Shown here piece by piece: positions 51,301-63,300 of a stretch of DNA of 64,000 bases. Position 1 is the stretch's first letter, and each line of letters begins with the position of its first letter. The stretch is from positions 725,001 to 789,000 of the forward strand of contig JAXRKP010000008.1 of assembly GCA_037039925.1 (NCBI GenBank), written 5' to 3'. This stretch comes from Doris montereyensis. Taxonomy: Eukaryota; Mollusca; Gastropoda; Nudibranchia; Dorididae. Below the pieces are notes generated by a model that was not told where the DNA came from, ran no database searches, and worked only from the letters and a program-made list of their open reading frames with translations. Both the position numbers and the translations under genes were made by a program.

Positions 51301-54300
51301 GATCACAAAACTCTGTGCACGTTAAAGATTCCTTGGCTGTTTACATGGCTGTTCCGGATTCTGCCCGAAGTGACGACTCAGTTGTCGATGCCCTATCAAT
51401 TTCTGCTCTGCTGTCCTCACAGTGTATTTACCTGTGCTAGCTCATTTCCTCAAGACAAGGGACATGCCTCTTCGAAAAAAAACAGGTCACAATTATTTAA
51501 AAAATCATTACACACAAACAAATACACATTACAAACATTAAAAATTGCCAGTTGTATAGACAGATAATTAATTTGGTATGTTATATTAATAAAAGTATAC
51601 ATTGAAAAAAAAAAAAAATTGCAGCAACCAACACATATTCACATAAAATAATCTACTGTTTGAGGTCATTGTGGAATGCAGCAAAACAATAATCCTTGCA
51701 TAAGTGAACCTTACACACAATACAGCTATACACTGTTTGTGGAATTCGATTTGAGATTTTTTTCCGACCAGTTTTTCTACATCACACACAACCTTTTTTG
51801 CGTCCGAAGAGTTTGGTCATGTCATGAAATCCGTCAATGAAAATCTGATCCTTCTTCCTTCTTTTCCTGATGTAATTGTTCTGAACTAAGGAAGTGCACA
51901 CATTGAGTCTGAAGTCTAAATGGGATAATCTTTTTCCAGGGTTCGCTTTTTGAAGATAATCCATGAATTTATAATCTCTACTTGTATAAGAAACCACACA
52001 CAATTTCTCCACCGTTTTCTTTGATCGCCGTCCAACTGGATAGTACGATCTGAGTTGGTCGTGGAGATCAACTCCACCCATGGACTTGTTGTAGTCAACC
52101 TCTGATTGTGGAATCTCCTTCTGGATAGGTCCTGTTTTGGTATGTCGATGAACACTTGGTATGACGGGATTTTATGTCGTTGAAAGGACGCCAACAGGGC
52201 GTTTGTCAACCCATGATCTTGCAATGAGGTTGCCTCGCTGACGTATCTTACATGTTCGCTTTTGCTGACCCCAATCCTTCAGTTCTACAGGCCAACCTTT
52301 TCTGTTTGGGAGAATTGTTGCACAAGAATATGTTCGTCTCTGCAGCAAATCATCTGCGAGCTTGATGCTTGAAAAAAAAAAAAGTCCTTAAAAGAAACAG
52401 TGACCCCGATCCAGAAATCTGTCTCCGAGCTTCATTATGACATGATGGTCCAATCCTTCCTGACCATTGTCTGTGGATTTGCCGGTGTATATGGAAAAAT
52501 CCAGGAGGTAGCCATTCGTCAGATCTGTGGCACACCAGACTTTCACCCCCCAAGGAGTGTGGGTTTGCCACGGATGTACTGTTTGAAGAATAATCTCTCT
52601 GTGTATCGAAATCAATGCTTCGTCGAAGCTTATGTCCCTGCCTGGCCTATAAGAGTTCATAACTTTTATTAGTGACAAAATCTAATAGAGGTCGAATTTC
52701 AAAAAGGGGATCATGGCCAGGGTGACCCCTTGGAACCTGGCGTTGGTTGTCGTGAAGATGAAAGTACTGGCTAAGTTTTTCATAACGTTGTTTGCTGATG
52801 ACTTTTGTGACAGCCTCTGTGTAGAGTAGGGGATGTTCGGAGAAATAGTTGGAATAATGAGGCAGTTTTTAAAATTAAATCCGAAGTAGATGTTTAGGTA
52901 TAAAAATACCTTGATTTCTGCTAAGGAGCGTGGCGTCCATCTCTCATCAAGTTGCCCTTTGCACTCCTGTTGCTATTCTGCGTAGCTATTTGCCCCCTCA
53001 CACAGCTCTCAAGAAATTCTTCAGTTATGAGAGGGAAAATTAGTCTATTGGCTCAGCATCTGGGCTCAAATCATGTAGAGTGGGATTTACATAAGGCTGG
53101 AACTCATTCACAGTAATGTTGGACAGTTCAGAAGTACACTGATCACCGTTAGTATGATTAGCTGTACCTTGGCTGTCCTCATCGATGTCGTTTGTAGGTC
53201 TAGATGGGCTTGGTTGATCGTTTTCACCCTCTGCATCATTATTTAGATCTGTGAGGAGACCGTCATCAATATCACTTTCATCTTCACGTTCTGCACCGTC
53301 ATAAAATGATAAATCGCCATTGATATCACGATTGGGCTCAGAATTTGTGCCATAAACTTTGTTCCACATGTCCTGCATAAGATGAAAAGCAATGTTTGTC
53401 TTCGTTCCACGTGTCCTGCATAAGATGAAAAGCAATGTTTGTCTTCGTTCCATGTGTCCTGCATAAGATGAAAAGCAATGTTTGTCTTGTTCCACGTGTC
53501 CTGCATAAGATGAAAAGCAATGTTTGTCTTCGTTCCACGTGTCCTGCATAAGATGAAAAGCAATGTTTGTCTTTGACTACGCTAGACTACTCCCGTAACC
53601 CGACAGCGCTGAATTTTAAATCAAATTAAAGGGAAATTACTCTACAATTCAACTAGCCGGGAGAGACAGCCGGGTGATTCGAAATGTTGGCGTCATTAGG
53701 CAACAAGTACACTGTACTCTATGACGGGTGATACGAGGGCCTATCCGTTGTAGGCGATGCGAGGGCAAGAGGGTTAAATTGTGCTACTTTTGAGACTTTG
53801 ATTATATAATTTTATTTCATCATTCTGTTCCGGAGACATAACTGCACATTTAAGGTGGTTGATCTTATCAACCCCCATTTTCGACAAGCTTTTTCAAGTT
53901 CTGTTGTCAGTTTCAGTTTATTGAAAACGGCAAATACGAGAAAGGTGTCATCAGCGTAGCTGATGTCAATCAACATGTCGTCCTATAACTGGAAGATGGC
54001 ATTTAAACTTTTGATTTCTTTCATTACATGTTTCAGAAACATAATGAATGCTCTCTTGGTATGGGAAATGAAATGCCTAAGGGCTATCCTTGGTGTTACT
54101 AAACACGATAGGCTTACAAAAACGCACATTTGTGACTCACTGAACATGAACGAAACAATCGAGGATGTGGTGGTGTATAGGAGACTTTGTTGGTTCGGAC
54201 ATGTTGTCAGGGGTAAAGCACAAATAATGATCAATGCCAGCTATAAGTTAGATTTCATGAATCCAAGACCAAGAGGACACCCACCCCAAAGATTATTCGA

Positions 54301-57245
54301 CGACATCAGGGAGCAGTGCGGCATTCCGCTCCTCACATTGGAGAGAAGGACACTGTCCAAAGAAAGTGGGCGTCACGTCCTATGCAATTAAGTCAAGTTT
54401 TTTAACAATGCTTTTTTTGTGTTTTTTGTTTGTTTTGTTTCCAGATTTTAATTCCAGTGCAGATTGCTCAACCGTCCAGCACCACGACCCCATCGGTTTC
54501 TTCCCCAAGCACAACTGTGACAACCAGTATTGGAGATGGCGCCAATGTTCCCATGACTGTGGAGAACCTCACTACCAAAAGTGGCCAGGCCGCCGTAAGT
54601 TTACATCAGATTTCTTCTTCTTCTCCCTGACTGGCCTCTGCCTCTGTATTTGCTGAAGTTTTAAAAAAAAAGAAAGAGGGAACATTGTTTGGTTTCTATT
54701 TTAAAGACAACCCGCCTGCCTTGTTTAGTTTTCCATTTCATGCATCTGGGCTTTACATTTTTGTTTAAGACACGTGTCAAAATATATTTGAATTAAAAGG
54801 GAATTCGACATTTCTGTCTTTCGACCACTGGGAATTTTTTGTTGTATTGATTTAATGAGTTGATTCTTGTTTTAATCAGCCGTGAATTGAAAAGTACAAA
54901 GTAACCCAACCTGTTCCTATCAGGCTTGCATACTCTTCTGCATATCGTTCATCTTGCTGTTAGTTCCTAATTCACCTTGATTCTGTTGAAAGCATAAATG
55001 GAGATCTAAATGAATCGTTTTTTTATAATAACAACCGACCAACTCAAATTTTGAGTACAGGCGTATCCGCCTAAGAGGCTGCTTATTGCGCGCACTGGAT
55101 TTTTTTGCTATTTGATTATCATGAATAGAAACCTGCTTTGAAAACCGCAGTCCAGCAAAGAGGCAGGTTTATATTTTACTTGAAATCAAATGGTCTGCTA
55201 AACTCAATGGAATACAATGAATACTCAAATTCAGATCGGTAATGATACCTATCTATCTATCTATTTATCTATCTGGAACGCATACTTTGTATTGTTGACC
55301 TAGAATCTATACTGTTTCCTGTTGAGTGAATGTCAGGTTCTTTGATGTTAACGCCAGACACCCATTAGATGAATGGGGCGATTGATGTCTACAGGACACC
55401 TGCGGTTCGCATTGGCTTGTGACACTTTGCCGTCTTTGGAACGCTCTGACCAGATTCAAGGCACCACCATAACCAATGCGAACTAGAATCATGTTTTCAC
55501 TGATAAAGGAATGATGATAACGGTCTCGATTGAAACTGAATTAGGCCTAATTCTTGATGCAATGATTACCTAGTATTATGATCAGTAGGGAAAGAGAAGA
55601 GGAATAAAATATTCGAAGATTCATGTACACTGTTTCATTCTTTCTCCCGTATAAATACACTCTCCTTTCTCTTGAGTCTTAGCTCTAGGCCTAGAGATCT
55701 GACGATTAATGTTACGTATCAAGTATCTAGATTCAATCCCATCTTTTCATCTTAGAGACAAGATGCCGCTTTATGTTTTTCGGACATTCTAGCTTTTAAA
55801 GCCGAGAATTCTCTATTACTGTTAACATGCACAATTTAATCCCATTTTTTGTGTGTCTCTGTTTATGCCTTTCAAGGTCAAGCTCAAATACGATCTGCGA
55901 CAGGATAATCCCCAAGATGACCACAATTACATGAAGCCTAAGAAGACTGGGTCCCTAGCCCTGTTTTTCAGAAAGGTCAGATTGTGTTTTTGTGTAATTT
56001 ATTATTTACTTGAATTATAACTTAGCGATGATGATCTTCCTCAGATCAGAAGTCCTTGTCTCCTTTTTGGACAGTTTTATGGGAGAGGATCTTTGTTTCT
56101 TTGTTCTTTTAGCGATGGATTGTTAAAATTGAGATTTTAGCCGACTGCAGGCATCAAAGATATTTTTCTGTTAACATGGTTCTGTTTTAATTTTTTAGAT
56201 CTATGTAGATTTAGAAATCTCGGAAAGGAGTTTAGGCTACTGATAATGGAATACCCATCAACAGTGCAATTGTGGCGTCGGTCACCGATCGGCTATGCTG
56301 TTGGATTGAGGATCATGAGGTCTCGAGTTCGAATCCCAGCAAAGTTAGGTCTGCCGTTGTGTTCCTTGGGAAAGACACTTAAAATGCACTTTCTCCCCAC
56401 TCTACCAAGACCCCTGATTACCTTGTTGTCAACAGTAACTTTCAGTAAAAATCTGTCCTGCAGATCATAGTGGTAATCAGTTTGTAAATTTCAGTTTAGA
56501 GGAGAGTTAATAATTTGCAATTACAAAGTCTTATGTTTTAATTATATCACATTCACCCATTTACCCATGGTGAATGGTCACAATTATTAAAGGGGATTAT
56601 GGTCTTGCTCCTGGCCACTATGAGAATCAATCTGGACGTGAATCATACTGAACATATAAGTTTTTTGGACAACTGTAATATTTGGAGGTGACTTGTGATC
56701 TGGGAACAAAACTATGAAGGGGCAAGATCTTAAGAGTCATGTTGTAACTGCATGAATGGAGCGTTTAGTAGGCAAAATTATCTTCCCTTGAATCAGATAG
56801 GTGGTAACTTGTTTGCGTGGAGCCTGAATTCCTTAGTTTGTTACGGTAGAATATGAAGGCAGTAAGTACCCTACGTCATTCTTCATAAATCATAATGTTA
56901 TTACAAGAGCAGTGTTACTACTACTACCATTTCAACAGCACCTGAACATCTCACTCAGCTATTACAATTCTACCATCCTCCACGTCCTCTGGGATCAGAG
57001 AGTAAATTTCTCCTAATCACACTTATTCCAAACGCAAAGTAGGGCGAGAAAGCCTTCTCATTCAATGGACCAAAAATCTGGAACTCCAGCCGCCATCAAG
57101 AACAGCCTAAACATTTATTCCTGAAAAAGTTGAAATCACATTTTTTTCGAGAGACATATTTGTAAACTTGTTATCAATTAACTCAATTGTCGATTATTTG
57201 TAAAGGGCTTAAGGCATTTCTATGTATAGGCACTATAAATCTAAA

Positions 57246-57302
<57 letters not shown>

Positions 57303-60300
57303 CATTATTATTATTATTATTATTATTATTGTAATTGTTATTATTATTGTTGTTGTTATTATTATTATATCTTATTCACTGGCGCTTAACAAGATTAATG
57401 TATTATTTATTGTCTTTGCCTGCCCTGAGTTAGATTGATGCACAGTCTTGCATTCTATAAGGAAAGGATTTTGCATTGAGGAAATGCAGGGGCGCAAAAG
57501 AGTTACCACGAGCAGTCTCGTGAGGTCTAATTGGGAATGCCTTATGCGAGCTAAATGTTTGTGTAGCTTTACTTTTTCATTCCCATTCATAAAGTGTACT
57601 TAAGTGTAAAGTTTGTTTTTAATTCTTAAATTGTCTAGAAAATTACTATATGTCTCAACTTGAACCAAGCAAGCACTTATGAATAAGGAGATGTAGCATT
57701 CTGCTCTCTTAATGCTGTCATATATGTTGATTCACATGTTTGGATAGATAACATATTAAATTGTTAGAGTCAGGGCATCCTTCTTCTGCTATCACTTCTG
57801 CTATGAATAGCACCGGTAAAAAAACAGCCACGCAAAAGAGTTATTCCTATGTGGGAAATCGCACAATGAATCATTGGACACATCGGCAGTAGGAGCTAAA
57901 CGCCCCGTTCTGGAGACGATTTTAAACCCTCAAATTTGATATTTTTAAATAGAAAGTTTTGAGAGATGTGGCCTAAAAGCTATTTTATTGTCTAAAGTAA
58001 GGGATGTATGGTTTCTTGATTTCCTTTGCTTGCAGGTGTACCATCTGGCTAGTGTGAGGTTACGAGACCTTTTAGAAAAGCTGGACATAGAGGACGACGA
58101 CTTTATTAAGAAGATTTGGACCTGTTTTGAGCGTGTCATTGTTAATCACGTCCATCTGATGTGCGACCGGCATTTGGACCAGATCATAATGTGTTCCATG
58201 TACCTCATGGCCAAGGTAAGGTTTTCATCTATGAACATTTTCTGATAGGTCTCATGAGGTGTTCTGAGTGATTATCTTAAGCCCACCCCGTATCCCACCT
58301 TGTCTTTTCCTCTGACTTTTACTCTGAGATCGTCGCATATGGTAGCCACAGTCTATTCCAATCTATTAGTCTTGTAAGGAACAGTGTAAGCGTGTGATTT
58401 AGGCATATCCCCCAAATCAAGTTTATCAGAATTTCTAAGCGGAAAATAAGCTGGCAAATGTTACAGTAGTCACAGTCTTTCAAATTTAAAAAAAAAAAAA
58501 AAAAAAGTTTGTTTTTGCAACCTTTTAATATAAACTTGCGCAGCAAGGTGTTTATAGCCTTTACTTATAGTCTTGTCGTCGATTCTGCAGAAATATTTTT
58601 AAGGAGAGGATTGTGGTGGAAGTAAGACAGATAAGATACTAACAATATGTGTGAGGTTGGTGGATGCTACTCATAGGCTCTTCTTCTTTCTTTTCACTCT
58701 TTCATTTCTATTTTATCTTGCTGTTTATTACTCTAATTTCACTGTGAAATCAGTGTATGTGGTGGAAGGGGTAGATTTCAATGAACCAAAATGTTAGCAG
58801 TATTCAGTAGCAGTATTCAGTGTCATATATATGTATCTCATATTTTGTATTATAAGAATGGTCTGTTGGCAGGTACTACTGGTAGCTCCTATTTCTTTCT
58901 ATTCACCCTTTTACATGTCTTTCATGTATCTTATAGTTTCTTCCTAATTTTGGGACTCTGTAGTCCAGAGGCAAGGTGCCAGCCTCTCGGCCAAAAGGTA
59001 GTTAGTTCAAGCCCTGCCAATGGCTGAAAAATTTTCTTGAGTATTTTTGTGAGTAACCCCCCCCCCCCCCCCCCGATAGGTGGATCGACTAGTCCCATTG
59101 GAGAAGGACGATAAAAAGGACGTACCATGTGCAGATCACAACACTCTTGTGCACGTTAAAGATCCATTGGCTGTTTACAGGGCAGTCCAGGCAAAATTAA
59201 ACATCCTACCAAAGACCTTGAGATCACCTTAGTTGTGGATGTGGGTAAATCAAATCAAATAAATATATTCCTAATTCATCCTGAAATCACAGTAAACGAT
59301 GAATGGGACAGATTGCAATGAAATTGACAAATTTTGTATACTAGTATGTCTTGGGATTCTTATAATAGCTATTTTTATCAGAATATTGAATTGAATGGTA
59401 TCATTTTTGTTGTATAAAATTTGCTTTTTGCCTTGTTTGAATGTGTTTGTAATGTACAGTTACTTTTTACGTTAATTCTGTTGTGGGTTGTGAAGCAGAA
59501 TTGCACTGTGTTTTGATGTTTGTTTTATAAAATGAGTTATGACCAGTGTTTCAAGATCTCATTTTGGGTTTTTCTAGGTGAGAGACAAGTCCCTAACTTT
59601 CCAGAATATCATGAAGTGCTATCGGTTACAACCACAGGCACACAGTCACGTAAGTTGTGTTGAAATCTAATTGAAATAAATTCACGAGGACGAAATTTTG
59701 CAAGAGATTAAGTATAAAAGAAAACCTTTTAAACCAAAACTTAATTGATTGAAAATACATTTGCTTTTTATGATGATCAATTTTAGGAGTTAACTTTGTA
59801 AAAAAAATTGACAGTGTGCTAGAAAGTGCAAAATCCTTTGGCTGGAAAAAGAGTTCTTTGAAAACCAAAGCAATGAAGGAATTTTTTAATTAATGATTTT
59901 TTTTTTAAATGAAAAGGATTATGGCTTGTTTTGTAATCCTCCTTTATTATGTTTAATGTTCTGTTCTTCTGTCTCTTTTTTTTTTTAAAGCCATGAATAA
60001 TGTGCAAATTCTAACATTGCGAATGAATTTTTCTCTCTCTAACATGTTAAATTTTATGAACATTCAATCAGGTTGTGTTATTTATTCCTTGTACAATGTC
60101 ATCAATAGGGTTTATATGTTATAATATTGCTTGGCTAACAGAAAATTGTCACATTCTACTTTTGGGTTTCCTTCAGGTGTACCGCAGTGTGTTACTGTTT
60201 GACAGGAAGCGCCACAGCTCTGGAAGCAGCGATAGCAGCAAGAGCAATGCCGGTAGCGGGCCATCATCTCCTGTCAATGTTGATGTAAAGACGGAAAAGG

Positions 60301-63300
60301 AAGAGAAAAGTAAGTCATGGTAACGTGACAAGAAAATTCAGCATTTAAAATGTCTCGCTCGGTAACATGAGAGATAGTGTGATCCTTTGAGTGACAACTC
60401 CCAGAATCTATGGTCGTTTGATTTTATTTTACCCACAACTAAGGTGATTTTTTTGTGGTAGGATTAGATTATTCTCTCCCCCGACTGCCCTGGAAACAGC
60501 CAAAGAATCTTTAACGTTCATAGAAACCTGGGCACTGATTGCTTTCCAGTTGATCATGATCAGTGCAAAAATGCTTCATGATCACTTCAAAGTGAGAATC
60601 TCGGCCAAAAGAAGCGAAGATAAGGCTGTCATATAGTGATAGTCTTGAGGGACGACACAGGGGATGGATGTGCTTTCTTTATTCTGTTCTGTTTTTCTTT
60701 TCTCTTAATAGACAACGTAGATGACTTTCATTCATTCTAGTGATCCTCTCCAGGCCCCATACCCTTTATCAGGGCAAATGACACACAGAGCGGAAATTGG
60801 AAATTGATAGTGTGAAAACAATGTCATTGTATCTGTGTCTATCCAAGGCCCCCCTATGAATATCTATTAAGGGATCATTAATACAAATCAGTACAGTTCT
60901 TACTGTAAATTTTGTTTAATCTTACGATGGTCAGTTAAAGTACCGACTTCGAGGTTTTGACCAGGAAATAGTCCCTATTAAATATATAGCTATTTTTAGA
61001 AATTGTTGAAATGTACACTGCCCGAGCCCCTTCACGTGTTTTTCCATCCCCCGTCATCCCAACCGACGAAAAAGTAGGCAGCCACGGCGATAGGGGGACG
61101 CCATAGTTACATTGGGTAAAAAGAGGCCCCCTTTCAACGCCAAAGCTCGCTTAGCTCCCTCTCGGGGGCAGGCTTACTTTGCCATCCTTTTATGGGAATT
61201 GTCTGTACCTTGTAGCATCTCCTCTCCTCACCCTAAATCTTTTCCTTTTTAATCTGTGCTGTGCCCCTTTTCAAAAGACTAAGACACAATAGTAACGGTA
61301 ACTGTAGGCATTAAGGCATCAAATGTATCACTCAGGATTTTAGGGTTGTCAAATTTATGTCGGGGGACATATTGGTTCAGAGGTAAGATGTCGGCCTCTC
61401 AACCAGAAAATCACGGGTTTAAGCCCCTGCAAGTTGAACACACACACCCCCCCATTTTTAGATTGACACCTAGAGTTCCATTAGGGACGATACAAAGGAT
61501 GTCCCTTGGCAGTTGACAAAATTAAAAATCTTACTAAAGACCCCGAGACCACTTTAGTTGTGGATGTGGGTAAAATCAAAATCAAAGTCAAATTTCTGTC
61601 ATGTTAAGATGCTAAAGGGTATTAACACTCACTTCAAGTGTGAGCAGTTTTTCTTCTTTCATATTATTAGTATTGAAGTAAGAAAGCTGCCCTGGCCTGT
61701 TAAAATTGTTATACTGCCGTGATGCGATTTCTTTTTTCTCATTTGTTCATCTGTTTTCTGTATGACTGTTCCTTTTTGTTGAATTTGTCTATAGAGTTGG
61801 TTCGTTCATCGAGTACTCTGCCAGTCCTAAACCCTAGCAGCCAGCCACCAACCCCCACAAAATGTGCAAACGCTCAACCCGCCTTTGACTTTGAAGACGA
61901 GCGTGGTGATCTGATTCAGTTTTATAACAAGGTAAGTAAATGTCGTCATAGTGATGTACACGTTAGTACTGTAAAGTTTCTCTCCCAAATCTAAAGTCTA
62001 GGTAATGACATAAGATAATACGAAAGCCCCATAGGAACAAAGACGAGATAAAACAAGGAATAGACAGGAAAAATCATGGTCACCTACGACCTCTGTGTCG
62101 GCACTCATCGTCTCGCCATGAAAAGAAAGCGTGCTACCAACCAAGCTAACTACAGTTTTTTTTCTGTCTATTCCTTGTATTTGTCTCGTCTTTGTTCCTA
62201 TGGGGCTTTCATATTATCTTACGTCATTACCTTCACTTCCGACATGCCCCCTGCCTCACTGTCTGTCTTTATCCTCCCAAGTCTAAAAACCCCGAATAGC
62301 CAGAGTGTAGTACCATGATGGCTGGTTTCTGTATTGTTTAGGTGGAACAGATTGGATACAAACACCATGCCCTTGAAAGGATTCAAGATCGCTGGTTTCT
62401 GTATTGTTTAGGTGGAACAGATAGGATACAAACACCATGCCCTTGACAGGACTCACGATGGCTTGTTTCTGTATTGTTAGGTGGAACAGATAGGATTCAA
62501 CACCATGCCCTTGACAGGGCTCGCTTTCTTACCCAATATAATTTAATGGGGCGCACCCAATCGCCGAAGGTGGATTTAGCCGCAGGACCCACACACAGCC
62601 GAGGTCGAAAGTGATTTTGCTGCCGTTTCAAGGATTCCTAGGATCTCAAATTACCCAAGTCCCATTAATGAAGAAGAAAAGAAGACAGGACTAACGCATG
62701 CTTCACCTCCTGGCTTTAATTTTGTAGGAGGTGGTGCGCTTTCTTCAGATTTTGGAATTATGGATTTTTCTATGCTCAGATGCTATTAGAACCATAAGAT
62801 ACAAGTCTGGTTCTAATCTCAAAGTCAAAGCATTATTTACTTAGATTTTTGGTTGGAGAATAAATAGGAGGCTTCAAAGTTGAGTCTGTTGGTCTTTGTC
62901 AGGAGAGTAAGAGGAGATGCAGAGTCATACCTTTAGGATCTTGATGGGAGAATCAAGGTTGAGCTTTTCCCCTCAGCTTTTGGCTCTGAACGACTTCTTT
63001 GACGGCACTAGTTAGTTTAATCATGACCCCATCCCATTTCCTTAGTCTATTACTCAAGATTATCTCCTTTATCTGATTTCTTTAATGAGGCCTGCCCAGC
63101 CTTATTTTGGAGTGCCTCACAGTGCTTTAGTGTTTTTACCTGTGTATTAAAACCGAGATTTTTTAATGATGAGCTCAAAACATATTCATGTATATCTTGC
63201 AGTCATAGGCAAAGTTCATGAGATATATTTCAACTAATTTCATATTTTGAAATTTTTATACTTTTCTTTCTTGTCGTTATGTAGAATTTGAAGTACAATA

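Noticed and set aside
57187..57438. Poly-isoleucine ORF.
   Set aside because: It is a translation of the (ATT)n microsatellite.
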